Source: Acetobacter nitrogenifigens DSM 23921 = NBRC 105050 | GTDB taxonomy: Bacteria; Pseudomonadota; Alphaproteobacteria; Acetobacterales; Acetobacteraceae | Reading direction: 5' to 3' | NCBI RefSeq assembly: GCF_000429165.1 | Contig: NZ_AUBI01000014.1 | Coordinates: 29,910-93,909 of the forward strand | Length of the DNA stretch: 64,000 bases | Part shown: positions 29,043-38,091 of the stretch, piece by piece | How the letters are laid out: each line of letters opens with the position of its first letter | Numbering within the stretch: position 1 is the stretch's first letter | Notes under the pieces: generated by a model | Database searches by the model: none | What the model saw: the letters and a program-made list of their open reading frames with translations, nothing else | Told to the model about the DNA's origin: nothing | Position numbers and translations under genes: made by a program

Positions 29043-30680
29043 TCAGCTCACCAACCGCAGCCGCCGCGCGCCGCGCGGCGGAGGCGTGGAGGCGCGCTGC
29101 GCACCCCTTTCCATGTCCAGCGGCAGCAGCGGCGCCGTATCCTCGCCGTCGTCTTCATGGGGCGCATCCGGCAGGCGGCGCCCAAGATAGAGGTCCGAAA
29201 GCGCCCGGAAAACATAGTCAAGCATGGACGTGGCGTAGGACGCCACCGGGTCGCCCTCGACCGTGCCGGCGGGTCCGAAGCAGGAATAGGCGAAACGTTC
29301 GACATATTCCTCAAGCGGGGCGCCGTATTGCAGCCCGATGCTGACCGCTTCGCTGAAGCTCTCCATCAGGCCGCGCACCATCGGATTCTCGCGCGTCGGC
29401 GAAATCTCGATCTCGCCGAGCGTCCCGTCGTCGAACTCTCCGGTCCTGAGGAACAGCCGCCGACCGCCGACCGTCGTCTTCTGCATCACGCCGCCATGCC
29501 GGTCCGGCATGCGGCGGGCTACGCCACGCGGCGGCAGGCGCAAGCCCAGTCCGGCGACAGGGTCGGGACGCGGCGGCGCGCGATCGACGAATCCGGCCAG
29601 AGCGCGGTGCATGCGCATATGTCCCTCCGGACCGGGAACCGCGAGGGCCGGCGCGCCAGCGATGCTGGCCGCGAACGCCGCCTCCAGCGTCAGGCCGCGC
29701 GCCGCCAGACGCGCCAGCGTGCTGGCGGCCAGACGCCCGTCAGCGCGGATCGGCGAGAAGATCGGCGCGAGACCGCACGCCTCGACCCCGAGAAGCGCAT
29801 CCACGGGGCCGGGCGCGGACAACCCGGTCTCGATGCGTGGCTCCGGCGCGTCCGTCTCAACCGCGGCGCGCGCCCACGCATCGCGGGCGACGGAGGCGAG
29901 GCCTGGAATGACGTGGCGATGAGGTGTGAGCGGCAGCCGATCGCAGCCGAGTCCCTCTCGCGCGACCAGCGTCGCCAACGCCATCAGCGAGCATGCAGCG
30001 TCACGGCCTTCGTCGCTGTCGTAATCAAATCCGAGAGCAGCAAGGCAGGCGTCCAGATTCGTGAGCAACAGTTCGCCCGCGACCAATTGAGGCTCAGCGA
30101 GCGGCAGAGCGGGTTCGGACGCCGCGCCGCTCTTTCTGGCTTCAGCCTTCCCGGCGTTGCGCAACGTCGTGACCTTGCCTGACGGCAAGACTTCCGGCGC
30201 TTGCGACTCAGGATCCAGAGCCAGTTCGCCGTTCCGAAGTCCCGCTTTTTCGAGCGCCAGCCTGCGCAACACGCCGCACAACAGTCGTAGGGCCGCGACG
30301 AACGTCTCTCCCGCGAACCCTTCTCCTGGCAACGCGAACGCGGCGAGATTGACGACAAAACCGGGGCGCCGATCGAGTTCGCCGCTCCAAAGGGCGAGCG
30401 TCGGCGCCGCCTGACGCAGGAGCAGCAGCCATGTCAGCGAACGCGCGGAGCCTTCGTCGTCAGGCGCGACCAGCGTCTCGATCCACCGCGCAGACTCCTC
30501 GGCCACGGACACGGCGTCCTGACCGGCCCCCGTTTGAATGGGGGCGATCTGCGCGAGAGCGGCGGCGGCGGCGTCGTCCCAGTCAACCGGCAGGGTCACC
30601 CGGCGCGCGGGGGCGTCGGGATCGGGGGAAGCCATGACCGTGCGCATCCGCACGCCGTTCCAGTAGCGTTGAGCGTTCAT
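29043..30680 (-). CDS. TSCPD-domain protein related to the C-terminus of class II ribonucleotide reductase (NrdJ)
   Basis: A 545-residue protein. Residues about 395-510 align by eye with the C-terminal TSCPD region of B12-dependent ribonucleotide reductase: MPDRHGGVMQKTTVGG, LFLRTGEFDDGTLGEIEIS, the FSEAVSIGLQYGAPLEEYVERF block, then ATSMLDYVFRALSDLYLGRR. The N-terminal 390 residues are Ala-rich and show none of the reductase catalytic landmarks (no NPCSE-like or paired active-site Cys). Family members annotated simply as TSCPD proteins occur in this order of bacteria. Possible roles are regulatory or structural toward a real reductase, or an unrelated new function. It heads an operon with the small gene at 28752-29012. 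Confidence 0.75.
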   Translation of the reverse strand: MNAQRYWNGVRMRTVMASPDPDAPARRVTLPVDWDDAAAAALAQIAPIQTGAGQDAVSVAEESARWIETLVAPDDEGSARSLTWLLLLRQAAPTLALWSGELDRRPGFVVNLAAFALPGEGFAGETFVAALRLLCGVLRRLALEKAGLRNGELALDPESQAPEVLPSGKVTTLRNAGKAEARKSGAASEPALPLAEPQLVAGELLLTNLDACLAALGFDYDSDEGRDAACSLMALATLVAREGLGCDRLPLTPHRHVIPGLASVARDAWARAAVETDAPEPRIETGLSAPGPVDALLGVEACGLAPIFSPIRADGRLAASTLARLAARGLTLEAAFAASIAGAPALAVPGPEGHMRMHRALAGFVDRAPPRPDPVAGLGLRLPPRGVARRMPDRHGGVMQKTTVGGRRLFLRTGEFDDGTLGEIEISPTRENPMVRGLMESFSEAVSIGLQYGAPLEEYVERFAYSCFGPAGTVEGDPVASYATSMLDYVFRALSDLYLGRRLPDAPHEDDGEDTAPLLPLDMERGAQRASTPPPRGARRLRLVS

Positions 30681-30828
30681 GAGGGCAGTTTATCGCGCCT
30701 GCGCAACGCGGCGGAAGCAGAACAAGACGCCGCTTATGGACCGCAAAACGAGGATATGGGGGATAACTTTTCGACTCCCCGAGTCGCCATGACGAAGCCC
30801 GATCCCTGCACAGCGCAACGTGAACACA

Positions 30829-31251
30829 ATGAGCCTTGCGCAGCGGTGGACGACGGCGCCGGGACTCCGTATCGTGTCGGGCATGACCACGCTCGGCACG
30901 CTTCTGCACACCCGCCTGAAAGGGCGCCTCGTCGGCAAGGACGTCGACGGTCGCTCTTATTATCAGTCCCGCACGCCGTCCCGCATTGGCGGCGGGGAGC
31001 AGCGGTTCGAACGCTGGGTTATCTATAACAAGGGCGAAGACGCCTCCGCCGTCCCGCCGGAGTGGTGGAACTGGCTCCACCACGTGGAAGCCGATCCGAT
31101 CCCGCAGGAAGCGCGCAAGCCCTGGCAGTTACCGCCGCAGCCCAACCTGACCGGAACGCCCGGCGCATACCGCCCGGCTGGCAGCGCCTATCGCGGGGGA
31201 CAGCGTCCCGCCGCGACGGGCGATTACGAGGCGTGGACTCCGGACGCCTGA
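30829..31251 (+). CDS. NDUFA12-family NADH:ubiquinone oxidoreductase accessory subunit
   Basis: A protein of 140 residues from ATG 30829 (122 from ATG 30883, which is equally possible). Homologous to mitochondrial NDUFA12/B17.2, an accessory subunit of complex I conserved in alphaproteobacteria. Signature stretches: LLHTRLKGRLVGKDVDGRSYY, RFERWVIYNKGEDASAVPPEWWNWLHH and WQLPPQPNLTGTPGAYRP. It opens the conserved order NDUFA12, MlaD, DUF2155 that is common in alphaproteobacteria. Confidence 0.9.
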   Translation: MSLAQRWTTAPGLRIVSGMTTLGTLLHTRLKGRLVGKDVDGRSYYQSRTPSRIGGGEQRFERWVIYNKGEDASAVPPEWWNWLHHVEADPIPQEARKPWQLPPQPNLTGTPGAYRPAGSAYRGGQRPAATGDYEAWTPDA

Positions 31252-31456
31252 GCCCAATCGGGTTCCGGTTTTCCAAGACCCTTTACCACACGCAGCCATG
31301 GCGAGCCGTCCCTTCGGTTGCGCTCCTGTTTCTGTTCTCGCTATCTGTTATTGATAACGACGTGACGTCCACGCGGCCCCTCCCTGAAGATGAGGCATGC
31401 GGGGACGGGAAGAAACAACCCTCGGGTTACGCAACTGTGGAAGTGAACGACAGCCC

Positions 31457-32017
31457 ATGAGCATGGCCCAGACCTCTCCCGCGCCCCAGCCGGCCGCGCA
31501 CGCGCCACGTGAACTGGCGGAACTTCTCGCCGGTTTCGTCGTGCTGGCGGCTCTGGCCGCGCTACTCGTGCTGGCGGTGATCGGGACTGGACGGCGTAGC
31601 GACGCCGGATATCGCCTGTCGGCGGACTTTGCCCATATCGACGGCCTCAACATCGGCTCCGAGGTCAAGCTCGCGGGCATCAACATCGGCCATGTCGTGT
31701 CGGAAACCGTCGATCCGAAGACGTTCAAGGCCAGCGTGACCTTCACCGTGCGCCCGGACGTCAAGCTGCCCGTGGACAGCGCCGCGATCATCACCAGCGA
31801 CAGCCTGCTCGGCGGCAAATACATCGCGCTCTCGCCCGGCGGCGACACGCGGATGCTGGCGGCTGGAGCAACGGTGGCGGAGACACAGGGGTCGATCAGC
31901 CTCGAGCAACTGCTCAGCAAGTTCATCTTCTCGGTCACCGACTCGTTGACTGCAGCCAATAAGAGCAAGGCCGGAACGGACGCTCCCGCGACAACGAACG
32001 GCGGGGACCTGCAGTGA
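31457..32017 (+). CDS. mlaD: MlaD-family periplasmic phospholipid-transport protein
   Basis: A 186-residue MCE-domain protein with one N-terminal membrane anchor (LLAGFVVLAALAALLVLAVIG) and an MCE domain (YRLSADFAHIDGLNIGSEVKLAGI, then ITSDSLLGGKYIALSPGG). MlaD forms the periplasmic hexamer of the Mla ABC system that returns mislocalised phospholipid from the outer membrane. The ATPase and permease genes are not adjacent. Its TGA overlaps the GTG of the next small gene. Confidence 0.9.
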   Translation: MSMAQTSPAPQPAAHAPRELAELLAGFVVLAALAALLVLAVIGTGRRSDAGYRLSADFAHIDGLNIGSEVKLAGINIGHVVSETVDPKTFKASVTFTVRPDVKLPVDSAAIITSDSLLGGKYIALSPGGDTRMLAAGATVAETQGSISLEQLLSKFIFSVTDSLTAANKSKAGTDAPATTNGGDLQ

Positions 32018-32292
32018 CGGTCAACGCGGAGGCCATGCCTTCCAGCCGCACGCGCGAACCCATTGCGACGGCCGGACAAACGCCAGACATATGGCCGCAG
32101 GTGGACGGCTCCCCGGTGTCCTGCACCGAAAAGCTGATGGTGCTTCGGGAGAACTGGGAAGAGCTGCGGGGCGTTCTTCGGGACGCGTTTGAGGACGCCG
32201 TGCTGATGGGCGTCGACGAGAACGCCATGAAGCGCATGATCGTCGAAATGACGACCGACCTGATCACTCCCCGGAGACACACGAAATCATGA
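32014..32292 (+). CDS. small conserved hypothetical protein between mlaD and the DUF2155 gene
   Basis: A 92-residue soluble protein starting at GTG 32014 and overlapping both neighbours by four bases. The central part (CTEKLMVLRENWEELRGVLRDAFEDAVLMGVDE) is predicted helical. Overlaps on both sides argue for a real, translationally coupled gene in the mlaD operon. I do not recognise a family. Confidence 0.65.
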   Translation: MTVNAEAMPSSRTREPIATAGQTPDIWPQVDGSPVSCTEKLMVLRENWEELRGVLRDAFEDAVLMGVDENAMKRMIVEMTTDLITPRRHTKS

Positions 32293-32954
32293 CGTTGCGG
32301 ATCGCTTCACGGCGTGACCGTCTTCTCGCGCACGCCCTCCACGCCATTTTTGTCAGCGCCAGTCTGGCTGGAGCCGGCGTCCTCGGAGGCCAGAGCCGCG
32401 CGGCGCAACCTCTCGCCCCCCCTGCGATGTACCCGGCGGACACCTGGCAGGGTAAAAGTGTGGCTGTCGTGCGTGTGTTGAACCGACTTGACGCCCATGT
32501 CGAGACTCTCAACGTCACGGTCGGCGCCCTCGCCCACTACGAAAGCCTCGACATCGGCGTCGCGCGGTGCCTGGATCGACCGGCGACGCTGCCCTCCGAC
32601 GCCGCAGCCTGGCTGGACGTGCAGGATCAGCACACTCAGAAAGTCGCATTCCACGGATGGATGCTGGCGAAGGAGCCGTCGCTCGGCATTTTCGAGAGCC
32701 CTGTTTATGACGTCAGGGTCGTCAAATGCGACGGCGCCGATGTCGCGCCGTCTCCAGGCCCCCTCGTGCAGCCCCCCGTGCCCACTCTTCCCGGCGCGCC
32801 GCCGGCCGCAACGACTGACGGGACTCCGCAAACGTTGTCCGCGCCGTCTCCCGGTCAGGAACCTGCGGACTCACTGCCTTCGACCGTCGCGCCGCTTCCA
32901 GCCGCTCCGCAACAGGGCGCGCCTTCCGGCGATGCCCAGACGCCGCAACCCTGA
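32289..32954 (+). CDS. exported DUF2155-domain protein
   Basis: A 221-residue protein with a signal peptide (ALHAIFVSASLAGAGVLGGQSRAA) and a DUF2155 domain (AVVRVLNRLDAHVETLNVTVG, CLDRPATLPSD, AFHGWMLAKEPSLGIFESPVYDVRVVKC). The C-terminal 70 residues are a Pro/Ala/Thr-rich linker-like tail. DUF2155 proteins are typical alphaproteobacterial envelope proteins of unknown function found beside NDUFA12 and mlaD, which is the context here. Start ATG 32289 overlaps the preceding stop. Confidence 0.85.
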   Translation: MTLRIASRRDRLLAHALHAIFVSASLAGAGVLGGQSRAAQPLAPPAMYPADTWQGKSVAVVRVLNRLDAHVETLNVTVGALAHYESLDIGVARCLDRPATLPSDAAAWLDVQDQHTQKVAFHGWMLAKEPSLGIFESPVYDVRVVKCDGADVAPSPGPLVQPPVPTLPGAPPAATTDGTPQTLSAPSPGQEPADSLPSTVAPLPAAPQQGAPSGDAQTPQP

Positions 32955-33050
32955 ATGCACATCGGCGCACCTTCCACGTCGCCGGTTTTTTCTTTAACCG
33001 CATCTTTCATCGAATAGTGACGTTCTTCATCCATACGAGAACGGCAACCG

Positions 33051-33069
33051 GCCGCGCGTGACGCGCGGC
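33051..33069. terminator. GC-rich hairpin after the DUF2155 gene, possible terminator
   Basis: GCCGCGCG and CGCGCGGC flank a three-base loop TGA. It lies between the DUF2155 stop and otsB. No T-tract follows, so it is only a candidate. Confidence 0.3.
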
Positions 33070-33236
33070 GACAGACGCGCAGTCCCGATCGCTGCGCGCC
33101 TTGAGGTTGGCGCGCACGTTCGGCATCCTTGTCCAGGGCGCTCCGCGAACCCGATGCCGCAAACTGTGACGCAGCCTGACCGCGCCAACACCATCATGCG
33201 CCCGACGGCGCACGCTAGCAGGGAAGGTTCTTCACA

Positions 33237-33998
33237 GTGACCTCGCCGAACCGATCGGACATGTCCTCCGTACGTCCATCCGAAGCAGCGTTCCTGCTCG
33301 ATTTCGACGGCACCCTTGTCGATATCGCGCCGACGCCGGAATCGGTCGTCGTGCCTCCCGATCTCAAGGATACGTTGCGCCGTCTGCGCGACGCATGCGG
33401 GAACGCTCTGGCCGTCGTAAGCGGTCGTCCGGTGTCTCAGATCGACGAATTTCTGGGGGATATCCCCTTCGCGGTAGCGGGAGAGCATGGCATCGCCATT
33501 CGCAGGCGGCCCGGCGGCCCGGTAGAGCGGGTGGCGCTTCCGCCCGTGCCCACGGACTGGATTCACGAGGCCGATGAACTGGCTTCGGCATGGCCGGGCG
33601 TACGCGTCGAGCGCAAGGTCGGCGGCTTCGTGCTGCATTTCCGCGCGGCCCCAGAGGCAGAAGCCGCGTTGAGAAAAGCAGCGGACGCATGGATCGCCAC
33701 AACCGACGGCGCCTTTCATGTGCAAGCGGCCAAGATGGCGTGGGAGATCAGACCGGCGGGGGTCGACAAAGGGTACGCCGTGGCCGAGCTTATGCAAAAT
33801 GCCCCGTTCAGCGGACGCAAGCCCGTTTTCGTGGGCGATGACGTCACGGACGAGGAAGGGGTGAAGGCGGCCGTTCGGTTGGGCGGCGCGGGTTTTCGCA
33901 TCCCCGCCGATTTCCCGACGCCAACAGCCTTCAGGAACTGGCTGGCTTCCCTGACGGAGACGTCGGGGCCAAACAACAACGGCGGGGAGGATGCGTGA
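33237..33998 (+). CDS. otsB: trehalose-6-phosphate phosphatase
   Basis: A 253-residue HAD-superfamily phosphatase that completes trehalose synthesis. Motif I is FLLDFDGTLVDIAPTPE (nucleophile and acid Asp), motif II VVSGRPVSQIDEFL, and motif IV FVGDDVTDEEGV. GEHGIAIRR is the cap-domain signature of trehalose phosphatases. Start is GTG 33237. Its stop overlaps the start of otsA (GTGA), so the pair is translationally coupled. Trehalose is an osmotic and desiccation protectant. Confidence 0.95.
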   Translation: MTSPNRSDMSSVRPSEAAFLLDFDGTLVDIAPTPESVVVPPDLKDTLRRLRDACGNALAVVSGRPVSQIDEFLGDIPFAVAGEHGIAIRRRPGGPVERVALPPVPTDWIHEADELASAWPGVRVERKVGGFVLHFRAAPEAEAALRKAADAWIATTDGAFHVQAAKMAWEIRPAGVDKGYAVAELMQNAPFSGRKPVFVGDDVTDEEGVKAAVRLGGAGFRIPADFPTPTAFRNWLASLTETSGPNNNGGEDA

Positions 33999-35374
33999 CC
34001 ATGGGGCGTCTCGTAATTGTCTCAAACCGCGTTCCCGACCCGCACGAACTCGCACAACCGGCTGGCGGCCTGACGGTCGCACTCGCTGACGCCCTGCGTT
34101 CGGGCGATCCCTGCCTCTGGTTCGGATGGTCCGGACGGCAGATGGAGTTTGAGGGCGACCCTGCGCCCAACGTCGAGACGCACGGCTCCGTCACCTACGC
34201 GACCATTCCCCTGACCCCGGCGCAGCACCGCGGCTATTATCAGAATTTCTCAAACGGAATCCTGTGGCCGCTGTTCCATTATCGGCTCGGCCTGATGAGC
34301 TACGAGCGCGCCGACTGGTTTCGTTATCTTGAGGTCAACCGCCTGTTCGCGCGCGGCCTCGCGTCCATGCTGGAGCCGGGCGACACTGTCTGGATCCATG
34401 ACTACCATCTGTTCCCTCTCGGGCAGGAGCTGCGCAACCTCGGGTTTCAGGGGCGTATCGGCTTCTTCCTGCATATTCCGCTTCCGCCCTGGAGCCTTTT
34501 CCGGGCGCTGCCGCCAGCGGAGCCCATCCTCCGGTCGATGCAGGCGTATGACATCATCGGCCTGCAGACCGAGGAAGACGCCAACAACCTGCGCGGCTGT
34601 TTCGAAGCGGAAGGTCTGAGCGGAGCCGACCGTGTGCGACCGTTCCCTATCGGCATAGATCCGACGCAGTTCGGCGCAGACGCCCGGCTGGCTTTCGCCG
34701 GAGAAGAAGTCCAGCGTCTTCGCGACAGCGTACATGACGAGCCGCTGATTATCGGCGTCGATCGGCTCGACTATTCCAAGGGTTTGCAGGAGCGCTTTCT
34801 CGGTTACGAAAGGCTGCTGACCCGGTATCCCGAGCATCGACGCCACGTCACCTACCTGCAGGTCGCGCCCGTTTCTCGCGGTGAAGTTGAAGAGTATCGC
34901 CTGCTTCGCCGCCAGCTCGACGAGACGATAGGTCGCATTAACGGCGCATTCGCCGAATTCGACTGGACCCCGATCCGCTATCTCACCCGCCCAGTGCCTA
35001 GGAGCGTTCTCGCCGGTTTTTACCGTCTCGCAGATGTGGCGCTCATCACGCCGTTGCGCGACGGCATGAATCTCGTCGCCAAGGAATACATCGCAGCGCA
35101 GGATCCTGATCATCCCGGCGCGCTGGTGCTCTCGCATCTCGCGGGCGCAGCGCCGGAGCTTAGCGAGGCGTTGCTGGTGAACCCGCACGACGCCGACGCC
35201 ATCGCCGACGCCCTTCACGAGGCGCTCACCATGAACCTCGAAGAACGAAAACGGCGGTGGACCCTGCTGGATAACGAGGTTCGAAGCACCACGGCGGGCA
35301 GTTGGGCGCGTGATTTTCTGACCGCTCTGGACGCGGCGGACGCCAACGTCGATGGACAGACGCCAGCCACTTGA
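33995..35374 (+). CDS. otsA: trehalose-6-phosphate synthase
   Basis: A 459-residue GT20 glycosyltransferase that joins UDP-glucose and glucose-6-phosphate. Motifs: VSNRVPDPHE near the N-terminus, AGGLTVAL, WFGWSGRQ, WIHDYHLFPLGQ, FLHIPLPPW, GVDRLDYSKGL and TPLRDGMNLVAKEY. GTG 33995 overlaps otsB; ATG 34001 is an alternative that removes two residues. Operon otsBA. An imperfect hairpin (CGCGCAGA at 35392-35399 and TCTGCGCG at 35418-35425) follows. Confidence 0.96.
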   Translation: MTMGRLVIVSNRVPDPHELAQPAGGLTVALADALRSGDPCLWFGWSGRQMEFEGDPAPNVETHGSVTYATIPLTPAQHRGYYQNFSNGILWPLFHYRLGLMSYERADWFRYLEVNRLFARGLASMLEPGDTVWIHDYHLFPLGQELRNLGFQGRIGFFLHIPLPPWSLFRALPPAEPILRSMQAYDIIGLQTEEDANNLRGCFEAEGLSGADRVRPFPIGIDPTQFGADARLAFAGEEVQRLRDSVHDEPLIIGVDRLDYSKGLQERFLGYERLLTRYPEHRRHVTYLQVAPVSRGEVEEYRLLRRQLDETIGRINGAFAEFDWTPIRYLTRPVPRSVLAGFYRLADVALITPLRDGMNLVAKEYIAAQDPDHPGALVLSHLAGAAPELSEALLVNPHDADAIADALHEALTMNLEERKRRWTLLDNEVRSTTAGSWARDFLTALDAADANVDGQTPAT

Positions 35375-35481
35375 CCATTGTCCTCCGGACGCGCGCAGAT
35401 ACATCCCGTTGCGGGAGTCTGCGCGAGACAACAACAACGCCGCATTACGAACGGCGTGATCAGATATTCGGCGGGTAAGTG

Positions 35482-36051
35482 ATGCTGACGCCCAAGCGCC
35501 GCATTTTCAGACGACACGTTCCCGGCCTGGTGCGTCCTCCAGGCTTCATCCTCGCATTGTCAGGCGTTGCGGCGATGCTCACCGTCTGGTGGGTGCAGGA
35601 CGTGCTGGGCGTCGTTCCCTGCGGCCTTTGCCTGTGGGAGCGCTGGCCATGGCGGGCGATGATCGTCATCGGGCTGGCCGCCCTGCTCGCGCCGCGCCGT
35701 CTGGCCCGTGGCGTCGCATGGACCGGCGTTGCGCCTGCCCTGACGGCCATAGGGCTCGCCGGGCTTCATCTTGGCGTGGAATGGGGATTCTGGCCGAGTC
35801 CTCTGCCGGAATGTCAGGCGCCGCGCTTCATGACCGGCTCGATATCGCAGCGTCTGGCTTCGATGCCCATGCATCCATCCAAGCCCTGCGATCTGCCGAC
35901 CTATCCGTTCGACTGGCTACCGATCTCGCTCGTCGAGTTGGAAGGCCTTGCCGCCCTTCTCGTGCTCGGCCTTCTGCTCGCGTCTCTTTTGTTCAAAGAC
36001 GACGGCGGCGTCCGAAAATCAGACTCACGACAAACAGGACGAGAAAGATAA
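35482..36051 (+). CDS. dsbB: DsbB-family disulfide bond formation protein
   Basis: A 189-residue four-helix inner-membrane protein. The first periplasmic loop has the active-site CGLC right after VVP, and the second periplasmic loop has a Cys pair (PECQAPR and KPCDLP), as in DsbB, which passes electrons from DsbA to quinone. The dsbA partner is not adjacent. The 3' end overlaps the convergent DUF1328 gene by 59 bases. Confidence 0.9.
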   Translation: MLTPKRRIFRRHVPGLVRPPGFILALSGVAAMLTVWWVQDVLGVVPCGLCLWERWPWRAMIVIGLAALLAPRRLARGVAWTGVAPALTAIGLAGLHLGVEWGFWPSPLPECQAPRFMTGSISQRLASMPMHPSKPCDLPTYPFDWLPISLVELEGLAALLVLGLLLASLLFKDDGGVRKSDSRQTGRER

Positions 36052-36163
36052 AGAACAGGACTTTGCCTATATAGGCGAAATCGGCAGCCGCGCCGCCAAA
36101 GCCAAAGACCGCCGCGACAAGGGCGAGCACAAGAAAAACGAGCGTCCAGCGTAGCAAATCCAT
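35993..36163 (-). CDS. DUF1328-family small membrane protein
   Basis: A 56-residue protein of two hydrophobic segments (LLRWTLVFLVLALVAAVFGFGG and FAYIGKVLFFIFLVLFVVSL) ending in RRRR, the DUF1328/YtjA pattern. GGAGAG six bases before ATG 36163 fixes the start. Its stop lies inside the 3' end of dsbB, so the two transcripts overlap tail to tail. DUF1328 genes are often stress-induced in relatives; function is unknown. Confidence 0.85.
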   Translation of the reverse strand: MDLLRWTLVFLVLALVAAVFGFGGAAADFAYIGKVLFFIFLVLFVVSLIFGRRRRL

Positions 36164-36380
36164 CGATCTCTCCAGCGGTGTACGGACGGGCTTCACATGC
36201 GCCGGTCCTGCCTTCGCGTCCCGGTGTGCTCGGTTAATCGGAAAACTTAGCTCTGGGCGCGGCTTACTTTCGTAACGTTTCCGGCAGGCGCGGAGTTTCC
36301 CGCCGGAGGGGCTTCCCGGCGACGGCTTCTTGGCAAGCGCTTACGGGTTAGGCAGCATGCGCCGAAACAAGGAATTCCGC

Positions 36381-37940
36381 ATGATTTTTTTCTTTTCCGA
36401 GCGCACCGCGCCCAGGCGTCGTCGCACCCTGCTTCGTTCCGCTGCCTGTTGCGTAACGCTGGCTTTCGGGACAGCGAATAGCTGGGCGATCGACAAGACA
36501 ACCACGACTAAGCCTGCCGCCCCCGACGCCGATGCAAAGAAGACGGCGCCGACATTCACGGGGCAGGCCGCCTTGCTGCCGGCTGATTCAATCACGCACC
36601 AGACTCTTACAGTCGGCGCCGGCAAGCTGTCCTATACAGCCCATGCAGGAACGCTGACACTGCGAGACGACAAGGGCGACCCAACGGCCCGCGTGTTTTA
36701 CGTCGCCTATACGCTCGACGGCGCGCCCGATGATCGGCGGCCGGTCTCATTTTTCTTCAACGGCGGTCCAGGCGGAGGCAGCGCATTTCTCAACCTTGGC
36801 GCGGCCGGACCGGTCGCCCTGAATTTTCCGGCGGGCAACCCCACTGACGGCGCGAATGCGAAACTGGCCCCCAATCCGGACAGCTGGCTCGGCGCGACGG
36901 ACATGGTGTTCATCGACGCGGTCGGCACCGGCTACTCCATTCCAGTGAAGCCGGAGGACGCTAACAAAACCTTCTACGGCACCAAGCAGGACGCTCGAGC
37001 GTTCGCCAAGGCGATTGAGCTCTGGACCAGCCAGTTCGGGCGTCATGCCTCTCCGCATTATCTGGTCGGCGAGAGCTATGGCGGCATTCGCTCCATTGAG
37101 GTCGCGACGGCTTTGCAGGAGCAGCAGAATCTGATCCTCAACGGCATCGTCATGGTCTCTCCGGCGCTGGAGATGAAATTTCTCGACCCGGCGGCGAATC
37201 CTCTGGCGGCGGCGATGCTGCTTCCATCCCTGCAGGCGGCCAATCTCGACGGGCAGCACAAACTGACGCCGGACGCCGCCAACGAAGCCTACGGCTATGC
37301 TTTCGGCCCTTACCTTTCGGCGCTCGCGGGACCGCCCCCGGAGGGCGACGCCGCCCACAGCTTCTACGCCGATGTCGCAAGCCGTACAGGGCTCGACGCC
37401 GGGATCGTCGCACGCCTGCGCGGCGCGCCGGATCCACAGGCGCACGACGTCCGAAGCCGGGACGGACGCCTGTACTCGCTATACGATGGAACGCTTTCCA
37501 TCGCCGATCCCTTCCCCGAGGGCGTCGACAACAGCGACAGCCCGGACCCGGTCCTGTTCGGCTTCGGTCGCGCGTATGGGAGTGCATTCGAAGGCTATGC
37601 CTCGCAGACGCTCGGCTTTCATACGGAACTCACGTACGATCTGCTGAATCTCAACGTCAATCGCGCCTGGGATTACCGCGGCGACGGCGAACTTATTGCG
37701 AGCGAAATTCCCGCCTTGCGCAAATTGCTCGCCCTGAACCCAACACTGCGCGTTTTCATCGCGAACGGTTATTTCGATCTGGTTTGCCCCTTCGCCAGCT
37801 CGCGTTGGGTGGCTGAGCACATTCCCGTCGGTCGTGACCGTATCGCGTTGCATGTCTACCCGGGTGGACACATGCTCTACACACGGCCTGCGACGCGCAC
37901 GGCGCTGAGCCGGGATGTAAAGGCGTTCCTTGCGCCATAA
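36381..37940 (+). CDS. exported S10-family serine carboxypeptidase
   Basis: A 519-residue S10 peptidase. The N-terminus has a signal peptide (LRSAACCVTLAFGTANSWA) after an Arg-rich stretch. The oxyanion-hole region FFNGGPGGGSAFL and the nucleophile in LVGESYGGIRS are intact; the catalytic Asp is in NGYFDLVCP and the His in YPGGHMLY. The AAGGAA six bases before ATG 36381 supports this start over two in-frame ATGs upstream. Periplasmic or secreted peptide hydrolysis is expected. A perfect hairpin follows the stop. Confidence 0.92.
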   Translation: MIFFFSERTAPRRRRTLLRSAACCVTLAFGTANSWAIDKTTTTKPAAPDADAKKTAPTFTGQAALLPADSITHQTLTVGAGKLSYTAHAGTLTLRDDKGDPTARVFYVAYTLDGAPDDRRPVSFFFNGGPGGGSAFLNLGAAGPVALNFPAGNPTDGANAKLAPNPDSWLGATDMVFIDAVGTGYSIPVKPEDANKTFYGTKQDARAFAKAIELWTSQFGRHASPHYLVGESYGGIRSIEVATALQEQQNLILNGIVMVSPALEMKFLDPAANPLAAAMLLPSLQAANLDGQHKLTPDAANEAYGYAFGPYLSALAGPPPEGDAAHSFYADVASRTGLDAGIVARLRGAPDPQAHDVRSRDGRLYSLYDGTLSIADPFPEGVDNSDSPDPVLFGFGRAYGSAFEGYASQTLGFHTELTYDLLNLNVNRAWDYRGDGELIASEIPALRKLLALNPTLRVFIANGYFDLVCPFASSRWVAEHIPVGRDRIALHVYPGGHMLYTRPATRTALSRDVKAFLAP

Positions 37941-37947
37941 GCTAAAA

Positions 37948-37977
37948 GCCTGAGGCGCTTGCGGGTACGCCTCAGGC
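37948..37977. terminator. terminator-like hairpin between the S10 peptidase gene and hemH
   Basis: GCCTGAGGCG and CGCCTCAGGC form a perfect 10-pair stem with a 10-base loop, eight bases after the peptidase stop. The following T-tract is short. It separates convergent genes, so it may serve both. Confidence 0.6.
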
Positions 37978-38091
37978 CCGACAATTTGGGCGGATAGCCG
38001 TGGTTCCGGTTTACGAGACCTCGTCGGACAGACCCTGTCTGATCGGATAACGCCCTCACACGCCCCTGCAGGGGGCGGGGTCGCACACCCG

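Noticed and set aside
28962..30182. 406-codon plus-strand frame
   Set aside because: Antisense to the TSCPD-protein gene; Arg/Gln-rich with no domain.
33027..34082. 351-codon minus-strand frame
   Set aside because: Antisense to otsB and the start of otsA.
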